A DNA stretch of 64,000 nt. It comes from Galeopsis tetrahit. Its lineage: Eukaryota > Streptophyta > Magnoliopsida > Lamiales > Lamiaceae. The notes under the pieces are model-generated. The model saw only the letters and a list, made by a program, of their open reading frames with translations. It made no database searches and was not told the origin of the DNA. The stretch spans positions 35,859,381-35,923,380 of the forward strand of contig OY776131.1 in NCBI GenBank assembly GCA_963675135.1. Direction: 5' to 3'. Positions 1 to 12,600 of the stretch are shown one piece after another; positions within the stretch are counted from its first letter, which is position 1, and every line of letters starts with the position of its first letter. The position numbers and the translations under genes were made by a program.

Positions 1-15
1 AAGAATTAGGATAAT

Positions 16-382
16 CACTACAAAAAAAAAATATCCAAATAGAGAGAGATTTGGCGAGGGAAAAATCCTCTTTAACATGAATAACAAGGAATTTTCCTCT
101 GTCAGAATTTCCTCACTATTTTTTGCCGAGCATTTTAACTCATCACTCGCCTGGCTGCGAGCATTAAATTCCCTTGCCAGCCAGCGAACATCTTTATCAT
201 TTTTAAAACAATGTCCCTCGTTAAATGGCTAGGCATTTGTAATTCCCTCACTATTTTGCGAGGGTTTTTTGAACCCTCGTATTTCCCTCTCCATCTGCTC
301 CCCTCTTAAAATCTCTCGCCATTTAACGAGGGATTACATACCTTGCAATTTTCCCTCGCAATTTTGACAATTATTTGTAGTG
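16..382. mobile_element. Small non-autonomous CACTA-type transposon (MITE-like)
   Basis: The ends are inverted copies of CACTACAAA (starting at 16, ending at 382). They are flanked by the 3-bp direct repeat AAT (13-15 and 383-385). A CACTA terminus with a 3-bp target duplication is the hallmark of the CACTA (En/Spm) superfamily. The 367-bp interior has repeated GCGAGGG/CCCTCGC motifs in both orientations, which resemble subterminal repeats, and no coding capacity. It must have been moved by a transposase encoded elsewhere. Confidence 0.82.
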
Positions 383-385
383 AAT

Positions 386-1449
386 GTTTTGAACGTGAGA
401 CAATTTCAATGCACGAATCGAAAACTCAAAATTGTTTTATAGAGGAGATTGTATTATACAATTAATTTTTTTTTTGTAAAAAATATAAATTCATGAGACT
501 CGAGAGTAAGAATATAGTGGAAGCAGTTTGTATTATATAAAGTGTAATATTGTTTAGCATATATAAAACTAATATTTTTATTTATATCAACATGTTTTTA
601 TGTATAAGAAGGAATATTTTTTCCTCTTTTTTTCATTTTCTTGTCTTATATATGCTCCATTAAGTGCTTGTTTGGTTGCTCACGATAATGCCCGACAGCT
701 GAGTTGACTGGGCTAGCTATTCTTGCGTTTGGTTTAGTTTGAAAGCGCGCACCTAAACACTATATCACTTCGGTAGAGTTAACGGGTCTCATGGTAGCGT
801 TGGGTCATCTACGTTGTACAGTAAACCCCGTCTAAATACGAAATGACCAACATACCCTCTTAGTATTTAAAGTAAAAAATAAACACATTCATTCACTTGC
901 CCTATTTTTTTTCTTGCGAGTCGTGGGAAGTGATTTTTAGCGAATGCTACTACCCACACTCTCCGGCGTCGAATCGAGGGAAGCGATTCTAGGTATCATA
1001 CAATCTGTTCGCACTCATCCATTTTTGTTTCTTTGGCATTCCTCTCATATACGCCATAACCTACTCATCTTCTGCGGTGTCGACTGAGTCGTGTTGTCAG
1101 GAGTACCCAAACCTAAATCGGAACTTCACTTTCACATAGTTTGGAGGATAGTGATGATTCGTACTGTACCGGCACCTTGGTATTAAGAATGACTTCAAGA
1201 TCTCTCAACGATGATGGGTATTTGATAGGACATAATGATGTCATATCATTCAGAATTGATTCTTATAAAAATAGAGTCATCATTAATTACTCTAATTCAG
1301 AGAAGAGGACTTTAAGACCTGAATCAGATCTGAATGTCCCATTTTGGTAAACCATCAAAAGGATTCCAGTTCTGAAATCTTAATTACCTGGGTCTAGTAC
1401 TTAGAATTTAGTCAGTAATGATTTATTACTCCGGTCCAAATATGAATAA
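386..1449. other. Unassigned flanking DNA left of Element A
   Basis: No feature could be supported here. The stretch is AT-rich up to about 660 and more mixed afterwards. The longest open frame nearby (1141-1350, plus, 69 codons) has no true ATG and resembles nothing I know, so I do not call it a gene. Position 1450-1454 (AGGTA) is the left target-site duplication of Element A. Confidence 0.5.
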
Positions 1450-1454
1450 AGGTA

Positions 1455-2743
1455 TGTTGGGATATGAATCCTGAAACAAGTCCTAAATGATGATTACAAG
1501 ATAAAGATGAAGTTTTGATAAGCCAAAAGTAGTTTGAATATTTTCTAAGTGTTGACTGATCTAGTCTAGTTAAGAGGAGTCATCTTGAACAGACCAGTAG
1601 AGTTCACATTAAAAGACAAGTATTGTTATAAATTAAAAGATAAGTACGAATTATAAGTACTTCATATTTGTCTATATTAAACTGTTTAGGTTGTTATTGA
1701 GCTAGTAAACATTGTATAGAAGCTCATTAATTTTCGTATGTAATAGATATATTCATTGTATAGTTTTTATAAGTTGACTAAGCTTGGTAAGAAGAGCTTA
1801 AAGTAATGTAATAGTCTTGTTAGGATTAGAATAGTCTACTGATGAAGCTCACAAGAAGACCAGACCAGACAAGAAGGATGAAGTCTACTACACAAGACAG
1901 GTGGTCTACAAGACAAGACAAGTCAACTTGAAGTTCGTTACAAATACGCGTTTTGAAGAAGTATGAAGATAAGGATTGAAGAAGTTAGTTAGAAATAACT
2001 AATTAACTACTTAAACGCGTGGATGGATAAGAAGATGCAGTTACAAGTTAGTTTTCAAGAAAGGTTGGTTACAACTGATTAAGTTCTTGATTTCAGAAGT
2101 CTATAAATACTTCATAGTGTTCATCGATTCAAGACTACTGAACTACTGCAAATCCACATACTGAAGCGTACTGAAGCATTCGAAGAAGTTTACTCTCAGA
2201 GTTTATTGAAGTTCAGAAAGCAAGTCAGAAGTCAAGTGAAGAAACCAGAAGACTGCTACTGAATAAGTTTTTCTTTTTAGTTTACTATTTTCAAGGTGCT
2301 AGATACTTGTAAAATTTCTAGTAAGATCGTAGATATATCTGGTGGTATAGTCTTTGAAGATCTAAGTCTTTTTCTTGGGACTTAAAATTACAAGAACACA
2401 CACTTTGTACTCGATTGGAAGAGTTAGTGGAAACATCACAACTGGGTTGTGAGAGTGGACGTAGATAAGTTGTCGAACCACTATAAATTGTTTGTGTTAT
2501 TTACTTTACTGTTTTGTTTAATTGCTTAATTGTTTAAACATACATAACTGAACAAGACTAGTTGAGTATAGAACAGAGTTCTCAAATTAAGAAGTTGAGT
2601 ATAAACTACATGGGCTCATTGTTTAATTTCGTATTCCGCATATTATATTCTGATATATCGAAAGGATTTTGAAAAGTCTATTCACCCCCCTCTAGACATT
2701 TTCACTAGCTTACTCGATATTAACTCAACTTTGGGGACCTACA
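1455..2743 (+). repeat. 5' LTR of Element A
   Basis: Starts TGTTGGGATATG and ends GGGGACCTACA. It is matched almost base for base by 13563-14851. The last bases lie two nucleotides before the PBS, as expected for a copia LTR. Confidence 0.93.
2101..2110 (+). promoter_or_regulatory. Putative TATA box in the 5' LTR of A
   Basis: CTATAAATAC lies about 650 nt inside the LTR. The same ten bases occur in the 5' LTR of Element B (18627-18636), which supports a role as core promoter. In the 3' LTR of A the motif is changed to CTATAATTAC (14209-14218). Confidence 0.6.
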
Positions 2744-2745
2744 AG

Positions 2746-2756
2746 TGGTATCAGAG
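2746..2756 (+). other. Primer-binding site of A (initiator tRNA-Met type)
   Basis: TGGTATCAGAG follows the LTR after a two-base spacer. This is the standard copia primer site complementary to the 3' end of initiator tRNA-Met. The next bases (AAG) depart from the usual C. Confidence 0.85.
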
Positions 2757-2912
2757 AAGTAGTTTACGAACTGCTGTTTCTTGATAACCGACTTAAGACT
2801 TAGGGTGAAGTCTTGGTCCTTGTTTGTACGTGCTCTTATCTGTTCTTGATCACTGCTATTGAATACATTCATTTCTTGATACTATAATGTGCTATACTAG
2901 TCTTCTTGAATC

Positions 2913-5454
2913 ATGTCGTTGGAAATTAGTGCTAACAAGTTACCCAAGTTCCAGGTTCAGGACTACGACTATTGGAAGCTGCGAATGGAAGCGATCTTTA
3001 GCTCCACGCACGACCTAATGATCTCGGTTGTCACAGAGGGCCCGATCGTGACAATGGTCCCAAATACTGCTGCCCTCGACAAAGACAAACCAATCGGCAC
3101 TCTTGTCAAGAAACCCAGGTCAGATCTAACCTCTGAGGAAATGCGTCAAAATAGGATAGCTTGGCAAAGAATTACATTTTACACACACTTCCGAATGAGT
3201 ATCTAGGAAAGGTGTTGAAATGTAAAACTGCCAAAGACATGTGGGACAGATTAGCTATCATTTGTGAAGGGACATCCCTAATCAAAGAGAGCAAATTATC
3301 CACAGCTGTCCAAAGATTTGAATCATTTCGGATGAAAGCTGGCGAAACTATCGACCAGTTGGATACTCGTTTTACTAAGATTATGAATGATCTGGAAGTT
3401 CTTGGTAAATCATATACTGCTCGTGAGATCAATCTTAGAATTCTTAAGAGTCTTGATAGTCGTTGGAAAATGGTAAAGATGCTGGTTAAAAATACCCAAG
3501 ACATAGACAAGTGGTCTGCTGAGACTATGTTTCAAACTCTAAAGGCTCATGAGTTTGATCTAGACGAAGACGAACCCATAGCCAGTAGTGATAGAGAACA
3601 TGTTGTATCTAAGAACGTTGCCTTTAATCGTCTAAGTCCTCTAAGGTAGACAAGTCTAAGTTTAAGACTAAGTCTGCTTCTGTGAAAGACGAGTTAGATA
3701 CTGATCTTAGTCTGAAGGATCAGGTGAACCTCATGGTTAGAAAGTTTGATAGGCTGAATAAACGTTTCGGTAGATATAAGAAGTTCTATAGAGATCATAG
3801 AGTGTCTACTTCTAAGAACTCGTCTGAGACCAGACGAGACCGAAACTCGTCCGAAAGGAGAGACGAAGTCTCTAAAGGTAATAGGCGAGATAGAGAGTCT
3901 GATGATAGGAAGATTCAGCGTTCTGATAGACGTGATAAGCGTAGGGATAAATCTCCTATTAAAGAGGCTACTAATGATCTCTTGTGCTATAATTGTGAGA
4001 AACCAGGTCACTACATTTATGAATGTCCAGACCTGAGCACCGACGATCGAGAAGAACGCAAAGCTCGAAGGGAAAGAAGATACAACCGTGGCAAGAAGGC
4101 AATGATGGCCAATGATGACTCTGATTCGGATTCAGACGAGTTGCCATCGTCCTTATCTAGTCACTCAACTGATCGAGATCACGACGAAGCATTCATAGTA
4201 GATGATGGTCTATGATGTATGGCTAAAATTGACCAAGAGGTATCATCTGCTACTTCTTTTCAATCTTGTGATGATTCAGATACTGATGAAAGTGACACTG
4301 CTAGTAGTGAAGTAGGAAGCAGTCTTCAGCACTCTACTAGTGCTGTTGAAGACGACCTTCTACTTGCTAACCAAGCATTCATTGAAGTCAGTGATGAGAA
4401 CATCGCCTTGAAACAAGAAATCATTGATCTTAAGGAAGCTCATTCTAAAGTAGATCCTAATGTAACAGTCCTAAATGAACGCTTGACTGAAGAGTTGAGA
4501 CAACTCAAAGAAAAGTGTGCATTGACAGACAGGTTATATCAAGACCTACTCAAGACACATGCAACTGAGAGAAATGAATTCAATGTTTTAAAGAGCAAGT
4601 GCAACAGACTTGAAGAACGTAATAAGTTCTTAGAGACCGAGGTTGTCACATTTGATCTCAAACTTACTGACCTGGTTAACTCTTCAAAGATTAACCTTGA
4701 ACTGTCAGATAGGTATAGAGATCCAGCTGACAAGACAGGTATAGGTGCTGAGTCATCTAGCTCGTCTACTCGAGTCATTAAGAACCCTACTACTACTAAC
4801 GCAAGACTTTTGCCAAATGATAAAGGAAAAGGACCAATGATATACGATATTGGAACTCCATCTAAAGGTACTGTACCTAAACAGACTCGAGTTAACATTC
4901 CGATTACCAAGGGAGGTAAAAATAATGGTAACAACAAGCCTGTTCCACCTAGAACTAATCTTCAAAGGACCACTAATCGTGGACGACCCAACCAGGTCAG
5001 ATACGAGGACTGGTATCCTGAGGAGACTAGTACTAGACAGGTACAGACTAGACGACAAGAGCCTAGACCTCCTTTCATAAGGCAGTCTCAGCTCTACTCG
5101 ACTAGGCCTAGACAGGTTGCTCCAAAATATCGTACACAAGCTGTCCTATATCCTCCACCTTTGTCATATGATATTATAAGTGAGGAAAGACCCAAACGAG
5201 TCTATAAACCGTATGGACCTAATGCATACAAGCCTTACTCTGACTATCATAGACCAGTGCCTGCTCAAGTAGAGATCAAGTCGAAAGGCTATCTCAAACG
5301 AGTAGACCCGAACTCGAATGATAGGCCAGATAAGGACAACAAGGTCTTATTTTGTAATAAGTATGGGCGAAAGCTTAAGAGATCGAACTTGTTCAAGACT
5401 CCAATGTATATTTGGATTCCTCTGGACTCGACTAACCCCCCAGGACCCCAATAA
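2913..5454 (+). pseudogene. gag of Element A (broken)
   Basis: Encodes the capsid/nucleocapsid polyprotein that packages element RNA. The first exon-like frame starts at ATG 2913 with a SIRE-type N-terminus. The frame changes by -1 near 3150, again near 3635, and an in-frame TGA sits at 4213-4215. The CCHC zinc knuckle (C-x2-C-x4-H-x4-C, around CYNC...GHYIYEC) lies near 3985-4030. It follows a long Arg/Ser/Asp-rich stretch, and a predicted coiled-coil-like Leu/Glu-rich section comes after it (about 4390-4700). The C-terminal part is basic and Pro/Tyr/Arg-rich, ending in a conserved WVPK-like tail. A single-base insertion near 5447 puts that tail out of frame compared with Element B. No functional Gag can be made from this copy as read. 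Confidence 0.85.
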
Positions 5455-5487
5455 ACAAATGGGTACCTAAATTATTGAATATCGTCA

Positions 5488-8400
5488 TTGCAGGGTCGAC
5501 TTGACTTGTATAAGAAGGGTGGCTCAGTAGGAGAAACCTGGTACATAGATAGTGGTTGTTCGCACCACATGACTGGTACCAAGGCTCTCTTGTCAAGTTA
5601 CCATGAGCAGGAAGGACCAAAAGTGATATTTGGTGATAGCTCCACTGCTGTCACTAAAGGATTTGGTTACATCCGGAATGGAGACGTAGAGATCCAAGAT
5701 GTCTCATATGTTGAAGGTTTGAAATACAATTTACTCTCTGTTTCACAGTTTTGTGATCGTGGATACAAGGCGCAGTTCAAGAGCCGCAAATGTGAAATCA
5801 TTGACAAAAGGACACACACAGTCCTACTAGTCGGCGTACGACAAGGTAGTGTGTACATAGTGAACTGGAACAGTTGTCCAAGGGACACCTGTCTACTTAC
5901 TAAGAATCCTAAAGAACTTGGCTGGCTCTGGCATAGACGCCTCTGTCACTTAAACTTTAAGGTTCTTAATAAGATAGCCAGAGATTACCTTGTGGAAGGT
6001 ATTCCCAATGAAGTTTACTACAAGTCACATGTATGCACAGCTTGTCAACAAGGTAAACAGGTGAAAGGTTCTTTTAAGTCAATTCCTACTCTCTCAACTA
6101 GTAGAGTCCTAGAACTCCTACATATGGATCTTCACGGTCCAATAACTCCTCCAACCTTGAATGGTAGAAGGTACACACTTGTTGTTGTAGACGACTATTC
6201 TAAGTTTACTTGGGTAGTCTTCCTACACAAGAAGAGTGATACACAAACACTTCTGCCTGATCTGTTGAAGAAGTTACAAGTTGAGAAGAACCAGTCTATT
6301 GTCAAGATTCATAGTGACAAGGGAACTGAGTTCATTAATTGCTATATCAAAGATTTTTGTACTAAACGTGGTATCCAGCATCTTACTAGTACAGCCAGGA
6401 CACCACAACAGAACGGAGTAGCTGAAAGAAGGAATCGAACTCTCAAAGAAGCCTGTAGGACCATGCTAGCTGAGTTCAATACACCTCAAAAGTTTTGGGC
6501 GGAAGCTATCAATACTGCATGCCATTCACAGAACAGAAGTGTGATCAATAAAGCTCTAGGCAAGACACCTTATGAGGTTTGGAAAGGTAGAAAACCCAGA
6601 ATTTCATATTTCCATATATTTGGTTGTAAGTGTTTCATCCATAACAATGGAAAGAGCAAGTTGAATGCTTTCGATGCTAAAGTAGACGAGGGGATATTCT
6701 TAGGATACTCCTCGACTAGCAAAGCATTTAGGGTATTCAACTACTCAACTCTTTGTGTGGAAGAAACACCACATGTGGTTTTCGATGAATCTCGACAGGA
6801 CTCGTCTGCCGACAAGATCAGTGAGAAAGTGACTGATCTAACGATCGAATCTGACAAAGAATCAGAGGTATATGAATCCGTTCAAGCCTACAACCCATTC
6901 CTAAAAGCTCTCGAGTCTGATGACAAGGAGTAGGTAAGTGCTCAATGTAAGTCTTCTAGACCAGCTGACATGCCTGCTCTAGTTGACTCGTCTACTCCTG
7001 GTAAATCTGTTGATGATACAAATGATGTTGACATGCATGATGCTGTACATGATATAGATGATGATAGTATTCCTGTTAAGAATAGAAAAACATGGAAATC
7101 TGCGCATGATACTAAAAATATCATTGGTGACTCTACTATTGGTGTGAAGACTAGACGACAACTCTTTGAGTCGCAAGAACAACCTAGTCCAACTATGTTT
7201 TGTTGGTGTTGTTTCCTCTCTGCTATTGAGCCTACCACTGTTAAAGAGGCATTGGCTGATAGTAATTGGATCATCGCTATGCAAGACGAGTTGAACCAGT
7301 TTGTTCGAAACGACGTCTGGGAACTTTTCGATAGGCCGAAACATCATAATGTAGTTGGCACTCGATGGATTTTCAAGAATAAGAAAGATGAGAATGATTT
7401 AGTCGTAAGAAATAAGGCTAGACTAGTAGCCCAAGGCTATTCACAAGCTGAAGGCATAGACTATGATGAAACATATGCTCCTGTTGCTAGACTAGAAGCC
7501 ATTCGATTGTTCCTTGCATATGCTGCTCACATGAAGTTTACTGTATATCAAATGGATGTTAAAAGTGCATTTCTTAACGGTATTCTTGCGGAAGAAGTGT
7601 ATGTTGAACAACCTCCAGGTTTCGAAGTCAAAGGCAATCAGGTGTACAGATTGAAGAAAGCCTTGTACGGACTAAAGCAAGCTCCAAGAGCATGGTATGA
7701 TACTCTCTCTCTCTTTCTATTAGAAAATGGTTTTACTAAGGGCAAGGTCGATAGAACCTTGTTCAGAAGACAAGAAGGGAAAGACATTTTACTCGTTCAA
7801 ATTTACGTAGATGACATCATTTTTGGGTCACCTAACAAAAAGCTGAGTGAAAGTTTTTCAACACTCATGCAAAGTAAATTTGAGATGTCAATGATGGGTG
7901 AAATGAATTACTTTCTTTGTCTTCAAGTAAAACAGATCCCAGAAGGGATTTTCATAAATCAGGCGAAGTACACTAGAAATCTTCTAAACAAGTACGGGAT
8001 TAAAACTTGTAAGTCTACTGGCGTACCATTGCAACCAACTTACAGAATGGATCCAGATGAAAACGGTAAATGTGCTGACCAATCTTATTATCGTGGATTA
8101 ATTGGTTCCTTACTGTATCTAACTGCTAGTAGACCGGACATTGCATTCTCTGTTGGTGTTTGTGCTCGTTTCCAAGCCAATCCAAATGAAAGTCACATGG
8201 AAACCACCAAAAGGATCTTGAAATATTTGAAAGGGACCATCAATCGTGGTATATGGTATCCCTCAAATGATGATCTATCCTTAAGTGGCTACTCAGACTC
8301 AGACTTTGGAGGTTGTAAAATAGATAGGAAATCTACATCTGGTTCTTGTCAATTCTTAGGCACAAAACTCATTTCATGGTTTTCTAAAAAGCAGACTAAT

Positions 8401-8760
8401 GTTGCTACTTCTACTACCGAAGCCAAGTATATGGCTGCTGGTAGCTGTTGTAGTCAACTACTCTGGCTCATGCAACAGCTTAGAGATTACAATATATATG
8501 AATCAAATGTTCCTATTTTCTGTGATAGTAATAGTGCCATTGCCATTACACAAAATCCTGTTTTGCACACACGTTGTAAGCATGTTGATGTGAAGCATCA
8601 TTTCATACGTGATCATGTAGAAAAGAAGGATATTCGCATGGAAAAGATTCATACTGATTTTCAAAGAGCTGATATTTTCACAAAACCATTGGCTGAAGCA
8701 CGTTTTCGTGAGTTATGCATTAGTCTAGGACTAATTGATTTAGACCCTACCTGTCTATAG
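5488..8760 (+). pseudogene. pol of Element A (PR-IN-RT-RNase H), one internal stop
   Basis: A single frame encodes all copia pol domains, broken only by a TAG at 6931-6933 between integrase and reverse transcriptase. The domains in order are as follows. Aspartic protease with DSG in WYIDSGCSHHMTG, near the start. GAG-pre-integrase with the HHCC zinc finger (WHRRLCH, then CTAC). Integrase core with Asp in HMDLHGP, Asp in SDKGTEF and Glu in AERRNRT. Reverse transcriptase with YQMDVKSAFLNG and the catalytic YVDD at about 7806. RNase H with STTEAKYMAAGS and CDSNSAIA. A Cys replaces the usual Gly in the FLGLQ-like motif (7918). Gag and pol are separated by stops, as in other Sireviruses. Confidence 0.92.
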
Positions 8761-9636
8761 CTATGTACTAACCAGACAGGTACATCAAAGAAATAAGGAG
8801 ACAAGATCACTAGAACAGAGCACTCGACTACTCACTCAACAGACAGGTATACAAGGCTAGACTAGATGATCAAACAACCCGATGAGGAAGCTGGTAAAGC
8901 TGAGGGTAATACTAAGGGAATAAACATTTAAGGGGGAATCCTTGATTTCTTAAATATCCTTATGTTGACTCTTATGTTTGTTACAAGTCATCTTGATCGA
9001 AACCTTGATCATTGCTTTAGATTGATATTCATCTTATTTATTTTACTCTACTTGTACCTACGATTGTACGTTGCATAAGATAAGATAGGTACATGAAGTC
9101 GTTCGACATTCAGAATAGACAAGCATAGTCGAAGGGGGAACTCGTCTTGTGAAGCTTAAGCCTACTCGTCTGTTCTGGATGGACTCGAACAGTCAAGCTA
9201 AGTGTTCTTTTGATTGAAATATACTAAGTGTTTAATCAAAACGAAATAAGGGTATTATAGTAATTCGATAATGCTAAAATTTGGAAAACCCTAGAATTGG
9301 ATTTATACACTCCCATTTTAATGAGGTGTATACACCCAGTTCGCACTCGACTACACTAGGTCAGATGAGTTCACTCCCCTGTCCTAACTAAGAAGAGGCG
9401 GATTTCAAAACTTTACAATATCAAATCACATAATATTCTCGATTCCGTAACTGAATACCAAAAGGCCCAACCGTTGGATTTAATCCATCAATCTTGGCCA
9501 TTGGATTGGAAGTTCAGTTTTAAACAAAACCCAACACTTGCACACGTCTTGCCCCACATTGTCTTAACACTACTACTCTCAAAGCATCTGAATTTCTTGC
9601 AAATCTAAGATACTTGTTCTTACCCAACCTATCACT
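8761..9636 (+). other. Spacer between pol and the extra ORF of A
   Basis: Non-coding in all frames that I can support. Two purine-rich tracts resembling secondary polypurine tracts occur near 8930 and 9135. ACCGTTGGATT (9470-9480) lies 167 nt before the extra ORF and is repeated at almost the same distance in Element B. Confidence 0.5.
9470..9480 (+). promoter_or_regulatory. Conserved motif upstream of the extra ORF of A
   Basis: ACCGTTGGATT occurs 167 nt before the ATG here, and 159 nt before the homologous ATG in Element B (49062-49072). In B a TATA sequence follows. Conservation in otherwise divergent spacers suggests a regulatory role. This is inference. Confidence 0.35.
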
Positions 9637-12600
9637 ATGTCGATTATATCTCTTTTCGATGTGAGGACTAACATGCAAGCTAGGTTCGACCTAGGCAGAT
9701 TTATTTCAGAAAACAAAGTGCATGTTGAACCTTCTGTGTTCTTTAAGGGTAAGCACACAGATGGAAACTCAGAGATTCTGTCCAAATGTAGCAGATGTGG
9801 CCTGAAACCATATTTGGAGGCGTTTCCTCAAGTCGTCTTGGAGGAGGAGGTGTTGGAGTTCTATGCCAACGCCACCAGACAAGGAGATGTGATTGAATCT
9901 TTTGTAGGTGGAAGTCGAGTGAAAATCACTCGAGAAGCCGTGTTCGAGCATCTGAAATTGCCCATTGGAACTATTGATGTGGAGAATTACGCAATCGGGC
10001 AAGAAACAAGATATTTGTCTATCTTTTGCGGAAGGAAGTTAAGGCTGAAACCGGATGGCAAGCTTCCTGCCGTAAAAAAGATGGAACTTCTAGAGAAGTA
10101 TCGAACCCTACTCGACATAGCCAGCAAAATTTTGCTATGTGCCACTGGTTCCCATGATTCTGTCACTCTGGGTAAAGCAAGGGTAATGGCTGCCATATAT
10201 GATGGAATTACCGAAGGAAATTGGTTCAAGCTTATTGCAGATCGAATCATGTATTTTGAAAAGAGTGTTCGAGTTGACACCGACACTTGTAATTGGGTGG
10301 TGTCAAATGTTGTTGGATATGGAAACAAGCTGAGCATTCTACTTCCCTTGTTGATGCCAAACAAGACGGAATGGAGCAAAGGTAAGCCATTCCATCCGTT
10401 AAAGTTCTATATGAAGAAGGAGGCCTTGAGAAAGCAGGTTGCTGCTAGACCAGCTGCACCTAGGCAAGCTCAGATTGACCCCATGGAAGCCTTACCTTAT
10501 GCTGCCTCGTCTGGTTCTTCGGAAGATGAGTCAGTTGAAGAAGAGTCTAAGGATGTTGCACAAGACTCGTCTAGTGCAGATGACTCGGAGGAGACTCAGT
10601 CGGAAGAGGAGTCCGCACAAGAGAAGGAGCCAAGTGCTCAAGTTCCAGAATTGTATCAACTCGTGCGAGTTGGGTCACCCACTCCACCAGAAGAGTCGAG
10701 TCTTCAGGTTGGTACTTCTTCTCAAGATATTTCAATTCCTCTCTCTCTCTCTCTCTTCTGTTCGAACCAAGGCAAGATCACATCGATTTAGGCCTAGACC
10801 TGCTCCCTCATCCTCACAAGTGCTGGCAGCACATCCGCTGAGAGCCAGCATTCCCCCAAACACTCCTATAATTGATACAACTGATACTCCGACAGTTGTC
10901 ACACCAAACCTAGACACATCACAGCCCCCAGAAACCACAGACCAAACTCTCTCTCTACCCTCAACAGAATATGTTGAACCAATCAACCCATCTACTTCAG
11001 ACAAGACGCCAGTTGCCACTGCAACAGCTGAGACAGGGACACCACCTGCTCAGACCCCGTCTGAAGTTAGATTCGAAACCTTGGTGTATTATCCTATGTG
11101 CTTAAGAGAGAAGAGGATCCGTTCGAAGATGAGCAATAATTTAAAGAAGCAGCTCTCATCTATCGAAGTCGACTACTCGTCAGAGCAGTTTGAGAAGCTT
11201 CTAAGAATATGCACTTGGGTTGCATTGAAGAAGTCTTCAACAGACGACTTGTTCGAAGTCATCCTAGGAAAGGGTGGAATTTCAAATTTCATGGATTGGG
11301 AGATGGAGCAGAAGGAGAACAGTGGTGTTCGAGACCACTCAGAGCTATTTCCATCTCACGCCCTTACTGCTCTTGCGAAGAAGTTATTGGGTATTTCTGA
11401 TGATCTGTTATGTTCGGAATCCCAATTTGATGTGGGTGTTCAAGTATCAGAGACTGACTTTGTAGAAGATGATGTGATGGTTGAAGCTGAACAAGCTGAG
11501 GAGATCCAGTCTACTGATCCTGTAGTAGAACTAGACAATGTCTCAGACCAGTTGAGAGGCATTGTGTTCAGATTCCAGGTGGAACATGCTGACAGTCCAA
11601 GGTCAGACTTTGCTTTTATCAATCGCTATACTGATCTATTTCTTCCCACCGAGATTTGTGGATATATGGAGAAGCTGCACGCCTTATTGAAAAAGGACTT
11701 GGCTGATGCTGAAAGGAAGGCTAAGGAAGCTACGTTGGCTATGGTGCCTTATTGTCCATTACCTAGTCTAAACGCCATTGCTGGAAGTGTTCTTGAAGCT
11801 GAAGTAGTGGAAGACGAGGTCTTAACTACTATTCCAGAAGGTCAGTTGGTTGAAGTTATATCTCTTGCTGAAGATGAGATTATGGAAGAGGCTGCTCATG
11901 TCGATGTTGGTCAGTCGTCTCAAGCTATTTCAACTGCGTCCATAGATGAGTTGAAAGAAGACCTGAAAGTTGTCATCAAGTCATCTATTGATAACTTTCT
12001 CAAGTCCGAGTTGAAGAAGACTCTTGTTGAACAGAACAGTGTCCTTGTGACAAGTTCAAAAGAGATGATTATGAATGAAGTCAATCAGTTGGACAATGAC
12101 TTCAGGCAAGAGATGTTCAATCAAATTGAAGGATTTCTCCAGAACTAGGTTGAATATTCAGAGAAAAGCTCAGTTGACTTCGCTCGAGTCTTAGCTACTG
12201 AATCCAGGAAGATGGAAAGAGTTTATAGAGCTAAGATTGAGGTGGCTGATGTTCAAAGAAAGGAAGCTTTTGATCAGCTAGCACAAGCAGGAGAGATTAT
12301 ACGTGCTATGACTGAAGAGAACAGACAGTTGCGTCTAACTGCAACACATTTCAAGAATGAGTTGAACTTGTCTACTCAAAAGTTGGAGTTGGTAGCGACC
12401 AAACTAGACAAGTTGAGTCAGGATGGTTCTCATCAGAAGCAGATCGAGAAAGCAACTAACCTTATGAAGCAAGCCATGTTCGAAGAGATGACTCGTTTTA
12501 CTTCTCTTTTCTCTCTCAAGGTGACTGATGAAGCCAAATAGGGGGAAGAGACGAGTAGAGTCGAAGTAAGAGTTGAAGCTGCTGAAGTTGCAAAATCTAA

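Noticed and set aside
3172..5139. Several minus-strand ORFs across gag of A
   Set aside because: Shadows of the real plus-strand gag frames; no family resemblance.
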